Shown here: one piece after another, positions 50,470-62,955 of the stretch | Layout of the letters: each line of letters starts with the position of its first letter | Numbering within the stretch: position 1 is the first letter of the stretch | NCBI RefSeq assembly: GCF_037975245.1 | Contig: NC_092573.1 | Span: forward strand, 21,793,265 to 21,857,264 | Length of the DNA stretch: 64,000 nt | DNA from: Apostichopus japonicus | Lineage: Eukaryota > Echinodermata > Holothuroidea > Aspidochirotida > Stichopodidae | Direction: 5' to 3' | Translations under genes and position numbers: made by a program | Notes under the pieces: model-generated | Databases searched by the model: none | What the model was told of the DNA's origin: nothing | What the model saw: the letters and a program-made list of their open reading frames with translations, nothing else

Positions 50470-53400
50470 GTATCACATTTTTCTTGGATCGCTGCCGCCA
50501 ATGTGGTCGTCCTGTCTTTTATGTCACTCTGATCATCTTGCAGTGCCGGTCGGTGCAGTGTCACCATAGTTACGTCTCTACGTAATTTCTGCACCGAGGA
50601 TGCCACATACGTATATCGGTACCCAACAGTTCTTTTCAAACCGAAAGGACAATTTATCACCTTTTCATGATAATTGTGGATTGAAATCTAGTGGTCTAAA
50701 ATCTTCAAAATGTCTGTGTAAATTTTTAGAATGTTGAAAGTCTTGTGGCCTTAGTTTCCTGTTTTTTTGACACCCTTTTCATGTAGTTTTTGCATAAAAT
50801 TAATTATGCATACTTGTGGTAGTACTTGTGTCTGCTTTATAAAATTATTATTCCTTGGCTGTTTTAGTTGAGGTCCATTTGCCCACAGAATACTTCCCCC
50901 TTATATCCAGCCCCATCAAAAGTTTCCTCTGTGTATTCTCTCTAGCAGGGTGTTTTTTGTCAATTCAATTTCTCAAGAATGCCTTGTGGATTGCATTCAT
51001 GTTTTTACTATTATTGTAATTGTCTATTGTAATAAGTGTGATATTTACAGAGTAGTATAACAACCATATAGTCACCACAATGAGCAACTGGTCTTTCATA
51101 TCACATTGCAATTTTGTTATCTGGCAAAACCTGACTTTTTCTATCAAAAACAATTATCCAGAAGCTATAGCATGTTAATTGGTCATGGATGCAAAATGAA
51201 AAAATAATTGAAAAAGTTAAGAACTAGCAAAACTGTTATAGGTATCCGAGATTCAAAGTTTGTCCATAATTAACACATAGATACCTGGCAAAGACGTATG
51301 GCAACTTTAACTCTTCCTTAACGAGGATTTAATCGGAAAACAAAACAATCAGAAACGAATATCAAAAGAAAATTTGATGGTGCATAATATTTTTTCTTCG
51401 GAACAAGGTACCAAAGGTCTCACGGTCATATTACAGTATAAAGTTAAAGTTTGTTAGGAATGCCCGCCCCTCTTAATTTTGTTCTTCTTTCTTTTTCTTT
51501 GCTCCTCGTTTTAAATGGCAGCATTTGCTGACTAAATCTTCTTTTTTCTTTTTAAATCTTTCACTTAGTTTTGCTTCCAAATTAGTAAAGAGCAATCTTC
51601 ATCTCATTTTGTCTTCTTATTATTTTTGGTTTTCTTCAAATTTTCTTTTCATTTTAGTAGATTTTGCAGTTTTGCCTTGCAACAGTCATACTGCAGTTAC
51701 GTTTTTTTGTCATCCTCATACGCTAAACGTACTTTTTGTTTGTTCCGGCCACGGACAATCAGCGACACTGCCACCATCACTCAAAATCATCAACAATGAT
51801 ATCAACAATAGCGCCCTCCATCATAGATTAACAGTATTTAATATGCATTTAAATAGTAACAAATATTGCCCTAAAAATCAATCTTGTGATTTGCATCTCT
51901 AATACCTAAGGGATTGTATCATCACTGGTTCCATTTTGGATAAAGAAGTTGAACTAAATTCTTAGACTAAACTATCAAGGAAACAGGTGTAAATTTTCTA
52001 ACAATGGTGTTGTGTTGTGCATTTTCTTACTTTTGGTTTTGTGTAGTAATTGTTCTTTTTGGACAAGTGGTTGTATTGTTGTAAAAGTTGCTGGTTTTAA
52101 TGTCGGTGAATTAATCTTCAAATTTTTTTCTTCCAATGAGTATAAAAGCAAGATTTAATGATGTCGTATGTTAAATTATTTATCGATAATAATTGTGCCC
52201 CCGTGTGGAATTATTCTCATATCAATATAAATTTACGTTTGCATATATGAATTTTACAGTCTTTTGTCCAAGCCTTTCAGACAAATTTGACAGAGAGAAA
52301 ATTGTATTAAATTAAAAAAAAAACGATACACACCTACTCAAGGAGAACAATTGTAGTAGTTTTTGCTCATCGAGTCAATATACATATCACTTTCCTCTTA
52401 TTTTACAAAGATTGCAGAATGTAGGGACATTGTTTTCCACCATTTTTGCAACTTTTGAACTATACTGAAAAAGAGTCCATCATTATTGAAACATCACCTT
52501 GCAGCATTTTGACTAAGATCAATCGTAGCTGCTTCACATTTGATGTCAACATTGTCATGATCACACAGTCACAGTCTCAATGTAAAGAGACTGGGGTTGG
52601 GAGTAGATTACTCTTAACAGTATCATGATTGAGACCTCATACATATGCATGATAAACATAAATATGCAGTAGCAACAGTTGATAATTCCATCTGATGAGC
52701 CTAAACAATGTTTTTCATCTGCTGTTGATTGATCAGATATGGACAAATTTTACTTCAGTAAAAAATTGTCAAATGGTATGATTGAAAAGAGTGTTGTCAT
52801 GAGAGGGTTGATGGGGAGGGGCAAAAAAATGGCAGTCATGTTGGTATTGATCAATGTATCATAACTATATGCTCTGCCTGTCCTACCGTACAAAGGGGAA
52901 TATTTTGCAAGTGTTTCGTATCTGGACAATAAGTTTCCTGTTGAATGTCCCCTAGTAGTAGAACAATATTTGAGTATGAAATACCATTTCCAACAGGGTA
53001 AACCAAAGATTTTAACTGACCAATGAGCTCATCCACTGTGACTGCTGGTCTTTGAAAGGACAACCAATCAAATCAACTAGTTTTTAAGACCTTTCGTAAT
53101 TAATTAAGTATCTGATTCATTTGCATTATTTCAAAATCATTTTCACATTCTTCGTCAACTTTTTTTTTTCTCTTGACAGTGTTTTCTTTCTTTTGTAAAT
53201 TAAGCAAGAAAAAAAAGTTTGAAATTAATGTGGATTGTATTTGGTAATGTAATCAACGAAGACAATAAATGTAACTTGGGTAATGGTTGTAATTCCTTCT
53301 ATGATTCTTTTTATGTGTATATCCATACATATGTAAGTGTGTATGTATTGTGTGGACGCATGCATATACGTGTATATATACACACACATACGTACACACA

Positions 53401-53939
53401 GCTGTTTTTTACATTCAGACCGAGGACCGCATTGTTTTTCCATTGTTCCAAGTCCACATACCTTAATAGTACCCCTTAAAAATAGAATTCTTGCGAGGAC
53501 TTCTTTAGAATTCACATCCGAGGACCTGGAATTCTTTTGTTCAAGTCATCAGTCAGAATACAAAACAAATGCACACAAACGTACATACTTACAAGCATAG
53601 ATACATACAAGTGATTGTAAAACGCAAGTAGCTTAAAAAGCAGTTTGCATAAATATCGTACAACAAATGCAGTTCACTGCCATGCCTAGTTGACATCCTT
53701 TGAAGAATAAACCAATTTGAACTCCCTTTTTGCTTGTGGTTAATAAACACATATGGATAGATGCCTGAGTGGACGACAAATTGATTGAATTTTTAACGAA
53801 GATATTAATTTCTCAACCACTTCACAGCTAATTACTGCTTTTAATGCCATTTTGATTCATAGTGGCCTCAATTGGGTGATACTTCACTTGATATCATTGA
53901 GAGCCTCGATGGCTGCTGGGACAATTATGTCACTGGGCC

Positions 53940-54560
53940 CCATTTTTAGCTCATACCAGCATGCTGGTGTGAGCTATTGTTACAGTGCGGCGTCTATCAC
54001 TCTATCCGTCAACGATTGGTAAAACCGCTCCCACTGGCACAGTGCTTGATGGAATTTCATGAAACTTGGACACAAGGACCATTGGGTATAGGGCCATCAG
54101 AGATGGTCCGAAATTTGGGGTCAAAGGTCACCTGTGGGCCGTAATGGGCCATTTTGTGGAAATACGCAAAATGCTTCTACAGATTCCATGGTACAATGTT
54201 GAGGGTTTGTCACGATAGTACTATGGAAGTTTTACCTTCAGGGTGTTCATGAATTTGAGATCAAAGATCAACTAGGGGTCTTTTGTGGCCCGGGCCGCGG
54301 CCCTATATTTTCAAATTGCTCCTGTTCGTACAGTGTATGGCCAGTTATAATGAAACTTGGTCACAACGTTCCTCGGGATGAGAGTTACGAGGGGTGTTCG
54401 GAAAATTGAGGTCAAATGTCATTTAGGGGGTCATCGGGGGTCATTCTTTGTAATATTTTCAAATATCTCAATCTCCTCAAGATTTTGATGGATCATATTC
54501 AAAGTTGAACTGATGATTGTTGGATTGTGTATGAATAAGGTGATGCCTAATAATTTTTGG
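53940..54560 (+). repeat. Interspersed repeat with a perfect-ended hairpin
   Basis: It opens with an imperfect palindrome AGCTCATACCAGCATGCTGG...TGTGAGCT (53948-53975). Then come recurring phrases ATGAAACTTGGACACAA / ATGAAACTTGGTCACAA and several GGTCAAAGGTCA-type words. Phrases of this kind are common in repeats of marine invertebrates as far as I recall; the boundaries are not clear. Confidence 0.5.
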
Positions 54561-56015
54561 TCAAAAGTTAATTAATTACAATTAATCCCCATTGTTTAAA
54601 AAAATCTGAGCCTTCACCTTTTGCCAAAGCTCCTTTAATTTGTCTCCCAGTCTCTGCAGTGTTTGTTTACATTTGTGGTTAAGCTCTGCAGAGGCTGTTA
54701 GTGGAATTAAAGCAGGACTGGGAGTTGTTATTAACTGTTGAACTGTAAGCATGAGAGCCCTATAGCCAATCAGCACTTGCCGATTCTTAGAAGTCTTTGA
54801 GCCTGAGGTATGTAGGCAGCCAGCCAAAATTTTGGCAAGGAGTGCTTCAGGTCTGCTCAGGTAGAGGGGAGAAAGTTTAATAGGGTAGGTCAGTGGTATT
54901 GTTTGAGAGAGTGGGTAAAATAGGATTTAAAGGGGGAAAATAGGAATTATAGCCAGTGGTGTGGCCAGGATTCTGCTAACGGAGGGAGGGGGGGGGGGGG
55001 TTATCCCTCATGGGCCCAAAATTGGTGGAATCTGAAAAATGGCCTGAAATTTAGTGGGCCATAAAGTTTTGTGGGCCATACATTTTTAAGCTCGAAAAGG
55101 TATGAGCTTCTGCACCATTGGTGCTCTAGTTGGAAGTCTTTGTTGTTCCTTATGTATATTATGCAAAATAACAATAGTTTGCCTAATCTGATGTGTCCTT
55201 TAACCTCCACAATTGACTTCAGGTCTGTAGCCCTGACTCCCCTTCCCCACCCCCCTATCCGCACACACACTCCTTTATCATTAGGCCTGACTTCCCTTAC
55301 AGGAAGGGTAAGGTCCATGCAACCTACATGGTTACTTAAATCCTCCAACTTGACACCAGATGTTGTAAATTTCAGCATTAACTTCGGATCAGCCAACAGG
55401 AAAGCCCATTTCATATTCAGTATTGCTTCTCACACTAAACTTAATACAACCCCCCCCCCCCCAGTTGGGAGTAGTCAGATTAATTAAACAGCTTTTCATG
55501 CTCTAGTGTGATTGATATTTCTATTCCCTTGAAACTGAATATGATTAACTTTCCCAAGAAATGCTGAATCATGTCATAATACAATGAATCCAAGAAAGTT
55601 TGGTCCCCTAAACTACGAAAGGGTCTGTCTGAATGAGATACATTAAATTAATGTGTGGAATGTATCAAGAGAATCATCACTGTACCTGTTTCATCAGTGA
55701 GTTTAGGTTAAACTGTATCTTAGCTATTACTTTAATACCAGTTAAACAGCCAATTGTCAACAAATCAATTTCATCAAGAGAACTGCTCTTGTTTACCTTC
55801 ACTAATTACACATTTTTCTCATCACTGGTTAGTCATTTGAGAACAAACTCGCGTCATTTGTAGTCAGTCTGTGTAGTCAAACTGTGTAGTCATGTGAGAA
55901 CAAACTGTGTAAGCATTAAATCTGCTACAAAAAATGTAACATTTGTCAAATTATTTCCAGTGCCAAAATTTTCTACGACACGAAAGGAAATACCGACTTA
56001 CAGTCAATTTACAGT

Positions 56016-56150
56016 AAATGCAAAATTTATTTTCAAGAAAATGCAAAATTCTTTTCAAGATCATGCAAAACTCATTTTCAACTCGATAATGCCATATTTA
56101 TTTTACACGATAGTGCAAAATTTATTTTCAAGATATTGCAAAATCTCACA
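56016..56150 (+). repeat. Degenerate tandem repeat of about 24 bp
   Basis: The phrase TGCAAAATTTATTTTCAAGA recurs about six times with substitutions, at a spacing of 22-26 bp. Confidence 0.75.
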
Positions 56151-57119
56151 AGTGATTTCTGATATGATGGTGTATTTCAATAGAAATTTAATAGGTGAGG
56201 TATAAAACTACTTCATTAGAACCTAAAGAAAGTTAAGAAGATAAACAAATTGCACCTGTTAACTTCAGGACAGCACCAAAACAGTTTGAAGTGATGATGA
56301 TTATGAGAACACGACCTGCGGAAGAAACCCACCTCATCTCCGTTTATTCCCACATCTCAAAGATGCTGTGAAGATAGAAGCTCTTTCAACATCTCTTGTC
56401 CTCTCCTCTCTGTACAGTCAACATTTCTGACTCTTGACATTTTGTTGGTATGTCTTTTACTTTAAACAAAGAGAATTATCTTTTAAATAACAATTAAAAA
56501 TTTGAATACCCCCATTTGACCATTAACATATTTGAAGAAATAGAATGACATAAAATGTCATTTATCTAACCCATTCATTTTAGGAATTAATGTATCCAAT
56601 CATCAAATATTATAGTGCAGCCGTGAAATTCTTTCAGAGGGAGCATGAGTGAGTCACTAATGTCAATTCTGATTTCCTTTTCCTCTTACGCTCTTTGCTA
56701 CGCGATGTTCTCTTTTTAATTTCTTAAAAGCACAATTGGTTTTATAATCATCAACTCAGAATGCATAAATAAATGTCAACCTCAAAAGCTTTGTCACTTT
56801 TCCCAAATAACTAGGACTATTAAACGTTAATTTAATTCATGTTTGATTCGGTCACAGAATTTGTCGACCAATAACCCCACTCTCTGAACTCCACAGAGCT
56901 GGAAACCAACATGAATTTGGTAAACCAAAGAAGGTCGTAAACCAAAGTCTAACCTACAGTGATTCTACTCCGAATTCACACTACTAGATCGAAACTAAAG
57001 TCAACTTTTACCCCCACGATTAAATCGCTTTTCTCCTCACACATACATCTTTCCCTCGACTTCAACATCCTGAATTCTCCTTTAGGTTTTAGGGCTAATA
57101 GTAATGACGGCAATTCTCA

Positions 57120-59090
57120 TCAATCTGAGATTTCTCCTTCTTCCATCTCATCGGGCTCGACCGTAATGTCGGTTTTAACGATGCCTGCATTCTCTCTGTT
57201 GTCAGAATCTTTGCCGACATTTCTATCAACTTTCACTTCTCCTCCGACTGTTCTGTCAACTTTATCTGTCATTGTATTGTCTTTTTCCTCTGTTTCTTCT
57301 TCTTCTTCTCCCTTAATACCATCATCCTCTATTTCTCCTCTCCCATGTTTGTCACTTTCATCTTTCTTACCACCAACTTCTGCATTGTTTTCTGACTTCG
57401 ACTCATCCCTACCACCATCGGTCTGGTTGGTATCCATAGCATTCGTCCTATGTTTTCTCCTCATTCTTCTCCGTCTGGACTTCCCCTCCTGTTTCGATTG
57501 GAAATTACTCATAGCGAATATGATGTCTTTCTTTTCTGTCGGAATGTCTGGATCCGTCTTCAAAAGTTGGAAGAAGACACCACCGGGTGTTCTTCTCCGA
57601 CTTCCATTCTGAAATGAAGAAAAGTTTTTGTATCAGATACATTTTCTTGAAATTGCTAATTTAATATTAAGCAAAAGGAAGGTAACTAACCACTTTAATA
57701 GTCAAAGAAGATGTTGTATTGTCGTCCTTAAATTCATGTAGAGAGTTTCAAGATTCCATGTTTTACAGGGAATCATTGCTAACAATGACACAAAACTCAC
57801 TCGGTAACAGTCAGTCTGTATTCTAGGTACCAGGTTCAGTAAGTACTACAAATGTTACCTGGAGGAATGACATACATGTGCAGTTAGGAACATGAAATGG
57901 TAAAGTGATCATAGAGTACATCACATTACTTCACATAATGATCACTTTAAGTAAATGTACATTAGTATTATTTCTCCTTTACTCCTGTGGCCAGGATATT
58001 TCTCCCCCTTTCCCCTGGCCCACTTTTGATTTTTGTTTGTGTTTGTTACAGAATTACACTAGAACATAGAATTGTTAGGACAAATATACATCCTGTATCA
58101 CCCCAAGATCACTACCACATTTGTCTGCTGTAACTACCAGAGCAGTGTACTGTGTATTGGCTTAACCCAGGCATTTACAACCCACAGGTGTTGTGCCACT
58201 GAGACTGAACCGATACCACAGAGGTTTGTAAAGACCAGATGGATGCGACCAGACTTTGACCTCTTGTTACACCAGTCTGGCTACCTATCGACACAAGCTT
58301 TACAACACATGCATTGCACAGTCAAAAGACTAAGATTAAGACACTTTGTGGCGGTTACTGGACTTACATTAACCATCATGCCTCCATGTTGTTCCAGGTC
58401 CCATGTCTCCTCCCAGACAGACATTACCTTCTCGACGCCGAGTTCATCCACCACAGTCTTAACCATCTCTCGTTTGGGTTCCTGCAGGCTGTAAGCTATT
58501 TTTCCTGCTAAATCCTTTTTGTGCATATCTGACCTCAGTTTAACATGTTTCATGGAATTACTATACTTTTCTACTCCTTTGGTTTCTCCTGTGTAATCGC
58601 CTGTGGACCCTAACCTAGCCTTCACCCCTCTTTGGTTTCCTTCACCCTGTTCCAACCAAGCGTCATCGTGGCTACTGCCGAGAGCGTCGGGAACCTTCCG
58701 ATTTTTGTTGTCGGCCTTGTCGTCGAAGACGATGGGATTGCCGAGGGGCTGATGTTTGACGGCGCCCTCATCGTTGATTTTAAAGTTGTACGACTCTACG
58801 TCTCTCTCCTTGCTACTGTACATGTCGAACTGTGTTATGTCCCTGGCCACCTGCTCTTCCTCTTGTTCCTGGACGACTTCTGCCCATATGTTGTTTCGTT
58901 TTCTCTTGAAGCCGCCAGACGTGCTCCGAGCGGGTAAATCCCTCTCTCTCGCCGCACTGGAGACTACCATCGGTGTTTCTTCTTTCTTCTTCTTCTGCCT
59001 CTTCCAAGGTTGATCTTCTTCATCGCTATCAGAGGATTCGGAATCAAAAACCTGAGCCGGTTGAGATCGATAGCTGGCGACACTTGACAT
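57120..59090 (-). CDS. PHAX: Phosphorylated adapter RNA export protein
   Basis: Two coding exons on the minus strand, 59090-58368 and 57608-57120, joined in phase 0 at GTAAGT and TTTCAG, giving 403 aa (human 394). PHAX bridges the nuclear cap-binding complex and the exportin CRM1 to move capped snRNA precursors out of the nucleus, and acts in snoRNA transport to Cajal bodies. Residues 15-35 are an acidic serine stretch (FDSESSDSDEEDQPWKRQKK) of casein-kinase-2 type followed by a basic signal; NNIWAEVVQEQ near 65 is a conserved family block. The RNA-binding domain spans about 205-262 (KIAYSLQEPKREMVKTVVDE ... GGMMVNNGSRRRTPGGVFFQ) across the splice junction. A basic RRRRMRRKHR block near 290 and a long acidic tail ending MEEGEISD complete it. 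The identity is firm; vertebrate genes have more introns. The gene faces REEP. Confidence 0.95.
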
Positions 59091-59130
59091 GGTTAGGTTA
59101 GGTCACGTGACGTGTGTAATTATTGAACTC
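59091..59130 (-). promoter_or_regulatory. PHAX upstream element with palindromic E-box
   Basis: GTCACGTGAC at 59102-59111, 12 bases before the PHAX ATG, directly joined to a TGACGTG half-site. GTCACGTGAC is the favoured site of USF and MITF/TFE-type bHLH-zip factors. That it works in this gene is inference; it may lie in the 5' UTR. Confidence 0.4.
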
Positions 59131-59469
59131 CCTGGAGAGGATGAGAAGAGGGATGGAAAGATAAGGGTTGATTTCAAATAAGAAGAAGTTACAGCAGGTT
59201 CATTAGCGAAGAAAACACCCACATCATCACATTCAATCACCATCAAGTTTTGTCCCACGGAAAGCCAGGTCTATCTAGTGTGTGGTTGTTCAACAGCAAA
59301 TTTGTATGTCCAGCAGCAAATTTGTTTGTCTGAAAAATATGTAGCTGATATAACAAAGAACAATAGGTTCACTGTACATAGGTGAGATGTGTACGTCTGA
59401 AAATAAACACCAGCTTCGATCTAGTAAAACTCCTTTTCGGGTGGATCATACTGTGGGCTATTTTGTTGT

Positions 59470-59640
59470 ATTTCAGTTTCTCCAAAGTGATGGAGGATGA
59501 TGTTGATACCAATAAATCATTTGACCTATTTGGGGGTGTTTGTTTACAATACAATCTGAATTTTGAGGAAACTGCAATATAGTCGTCCTCGGATGACCTC
59601 CAAAGCTGGTTTGGTCTTCCGAACAGGAACCATTCCAAAT
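59470..59640 (+). repeat. Dispersed repeat, copy 2 (CTCCAAAGTGATGGA family)
   Basis: TTTCTCCAAAGTGATGGAGG, CCAATAAATCATTTGACC, AATCTGAATTTTGA and a closing block with TGACCTCCAAAGCTGG, in the same order as 32128-32300. Confidence 0.6.
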
Positions 59641-61559
59641 TAAAAACTAAAGGCAACTGTAGGTTTAACAGCAAAACTAGCACTTGAAGATTCCTGCCTT
59701 TCTTCTCTATGTGTCTGGTGCAGTGATTTATTTGATCATCATTCCTTTTTTATTTTTTTTTATATCCTTTTAAATTTTATAATCAAATCCAGCCCCAAAT
59801 CAACTGACCATATATATTTTTAAGTGTTGCAAAGTATTATAATTTCAATGCTCAAAGAACAGCTGGGTTCTTGGTTCTACTGTCCACAAAATGGAATTGT
59901 AATGAAGATCAAGTCCTAAGGCTGGGTATACATGTAGATTTAATATCATTCCTGAAAATATAAACAAGCATTTTTAAGTCCATACCAATTAACTCTTCTA
60001 AGTTAACTTACTGTTCTAGACTACAGTAACTATTCTACCCACTATTATGGCAGTAAACACACAAGTAAAATCACACTAAGCATGCCTTTTGAGTTATATT
60101 AATAAGATCAAACACATCCACAACTCAATACAATAAGGTGATGAAAATCGATTCTCGTAACTTGAGGTGCCATTCAAGTACAATAGTTTTCTCAATCTGA
60201 AAGTGAAAATAACAAGTAAACAATTGTATAAGTAATATTTTCATTTTCATATACACAGAACATGCGGTTTTTAACATGCGATTCCAATCTTTGTCTAGTT
60301 GCTAATGGAATAAGAATTTGATTTACATCATGGGGTTGGAATGGAAACACAATGTAATTTGGAGTGAAATGCACATGTGTGTACATGTACTGCATATGAA
60401 CAAATTCAACATGAATCGTTACTTTCCATCATTCTGTTAGCAACATATGGGGGTCAGTCTAATGTTTCTTCATTTGTCCAAATTAAGATTCTGCCCCACA
60501 TACAGTAATCACTGATAAATGAGCAAATAAAAAAGGTAACAAAATTGACCACGCTTAGCATTAACAATGTACCTTATACCTTGCCCACCCATCACAAAGT
60601 GTTCCCTTGCATCCTTATGGATAGCGGTCTTGATTGCAATAGTTACAGTAGGCAGATTTACCTTGTTTAAACTTAAAGGTAGTCAGTATAGGCCCCAAAT
60701 TATAGCACGCTATAATTCATAGAAGTATTCAAAATGGACTCTCTTGGAGGTCTTTACTCCCCAAATTGTACTCAACCATTTTTAAGTAACACACAAGAAG
60801 ACTGAATGTCCCAGTTAGGAAAATTTCCTGAAAGGTTTAAATAAAAACAGTTTAAGAATTTTGACCAAAGGTGACCATATTTGAATATCTGGCATATTTG
60901 GCCCCAATACAGCATACATACGTGCACAAGTAATACATATCACTTCATTCGCTACGATACCTATGGTGACGGAAAATCGCGGTTATCCGACCGTCGACAG
61001 TATTAATATTGAGTGACGGCCACAGCACAGCCTATCGATCGCGTAACTAGATCATGTAGTACAGTAGATTTTCTGGATGTAACAACGACATTCTTCCATT
61101 TGTACTAAAAGGTATAAATTGATTGTTCTCGAATTCATACTTTAAAACAAATAATGGCTTACAAGCAGCAATACTCACCAATTAATTGAGTCTCACTCTC
61201 AATCACGGAACTTCTGAATTATTTTTTAAGTTAGTTTGGGAAGAAGCCAAAGAAGCAGTACAAAGGTGGCATACTCCTATTACAGACTATATTAATCCGC
61301 CTGGATGTTCTCTTAGCTCAGGAAAAGTGTCAAAATGCAGTAGGAAAACATCTCTTTTGATACATTATCAATCAGTATCTGGTTTCTTCTGGCTTGCATG
61401 TTAAAGAGCATGATTGAAGTACATGCGGTGTTAAAATTAGGTCAATTGAGGCAATTTTAGAACCCTTATGCCTCCCAGGAGCAGCGTACGAAAATTGTTT
61501 ACTACTGGGTGAAGAGGTTTGTTTACAAGTAACGAAAATTTCCGGCTCGGATAGCAAAA

Positions 61560-62225
61560 ATTCTTCACTGTCATGATACGGAAAATTGATGGTACCATGA
61601 AAGGCCAACTTGTCAGCTATCCAGTGATGGGTAGCGTTTAGCTAGTGAGAACCTCTATCTAGATTTAGAGCCAAATTACTTTGGTGATTTAGTGTGTAAG
61701 TCAATGGGGCTTTTAATGGGCGTATGCTACCCTGAGAGTCAGATCTAGGTAGAACAGAATTAAATAATGTGCAAAATGCTCTTTCAGAGCCTTGTAATGG
61801 TGGGTCGCTAACACCGACCCAAACATGCTGCAATATCGTTCGTTAAGTCAGCATGTCTTTATTGACCCAACTTATTCCCCTTCCTTTTCTATCCAGTTTA
61901 AGTAACTTTAGTTCTACATACTGTAGTATTAAAAGCCCTAAACAATGAAATTGAAAGGCTTACTTTGCCTTTCCGTCCACAATAGAACTAGCATAGCGTC
62001 CTCTATTTCATCACAGCCTTATGTAGTCAATACAGCTATATCTGTACCAGTGATAAGGTCTCGCACCACAATTAATTGTCCCATTGACTTACACACTAAA
62101 CTCGTCACTTTCAAGACCTGCCAAAGCATAGATAGATGTTTTCAACTGGTATATCCTACCCACCACATGATAGCTGAGATCTTGGCATATCATGGCACTT
62201 GCAAAATTCCATACCATGACCGTTT
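61560..62225. repeat. Long imperfect inverted repeat
   Basis: The left arm (about 61560-61715) contains TTTAGTGTGTAAGTCAATGGG and, further out, a block ending CAGTGATGGGTAG. The right arm (about 62078-62225) has the complements CCCATTGACTTACACACTAAA and CTACCCACCACATGATAGCTGA. The loop is about 360 bp. It may be a decayed transposon with long inverted ends. Confidence 0.65.
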
Positions 62226-62599
62226 AGATTTTGAGCCAGAAGAGGAGCAAGTTTGGCATACTGAACCCCCACCCTTCCATCTGCTCGCTCGGAATAATAT
62301 CAACATTTAACCAAAGATTTTCCAAAAATGGTTTATATTAACTTCGGTCCTCACTATTTTCACACAATCTGTACTTTAAATTATGCGCTTTCATATACAG
62401 GCGGAACAAAGAATGATGGTAACCTATAACATGCTTAAACAAGCATTACCTTATGTACTTTTACCACTCTAATTGTGGTGCGGTACCATAATAGCCATAA
62501 GATCAGTTCCCCTCTGTACGGAAGCCATCAGGGCACATGCGACATGCCGTGATACCGTGTAAGAATACCATGATATCTCGACAAAAATACGTTTTTGGC

Positions 62600-62955
62600 C
62601 AAGTTAGAGAGTTAGAATAACTCAGCAACACGATTTTGTCGAATTACTGTCAGTTGCGGTAACTCGATAAGATGACAGATATAAGATTAATGTCGAGTTA
62701 CTGATTAACTATAACTTGACATCTTATAAAATAAAATAAAAATTTGTACGAGTTACCGACTTACGATAATTTGACATCTCGACAACAAAATTATTTTGTC
62801 AAATCGCCGACCAAACGCAAACCAGACAGTACGACAACAATTTTAATTGTCGAGTTACCGATTTATACTAACTTAACATTTCCACAAAAAATGTATTTTT
62901 GTCGAGTTACCGGAAGTTACAAAAAGATGGAGTTTTATCGAATTGCCGACTTCTA
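62600..62955. repeat. Degenerate palindromic repeat of about 52 bp
   Basis: The word GTCGAGTTACCGA (with variants) recurs near 62638, 62693, 62746, 62797, 62848, 62898 and 62938. Most units also hold a small AT palindrome just before it, such as GACAACAATTTTAATTGTCG or ACAAAAAATGTATTTTTGTCG, so each unit could fold into a hairpin. Confidence 0.7.

Larger units (their letters stand above)
50470..57119. other. Convergent intergenic region, REEP and PHAX
   Basis: Carries a GT/TA-rich stretch (53310-53400), a dispersed repeat (53940-54560), a lone hAT-like end at 54958-54975 (CAGTGGTGTGGCCAGG, with a G-run inside), a poly-C run at 55449-55463 and a 24-bp degenerate repeat (56016-56150). The right side should include the PHAX 3' UTR. 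The frames at 51525-51902 and 55001-55487 have no recognisable domain. Confidence 0.45.

Noticed and set aside
54958-55463. Possible further hAT-like element starting CAGTGGTGTGGCCAGG with a G-run
   Set aside because: I could not find the matching inverted end or target duplication; at most a lone or truncated end.
56959-57612. 217-aa plus-strand frame opposite PHAX exon 2
   Set aside because: Antisense shadow of the acidic PHAX tail; the minus strand gives clear PHAX motifs and splice sites.
58072-58937. Plus-strand frames opposite PHAX exon 1
   Set aside because: Antisense shadows; the minus-strand exon matches PHAX throughout.
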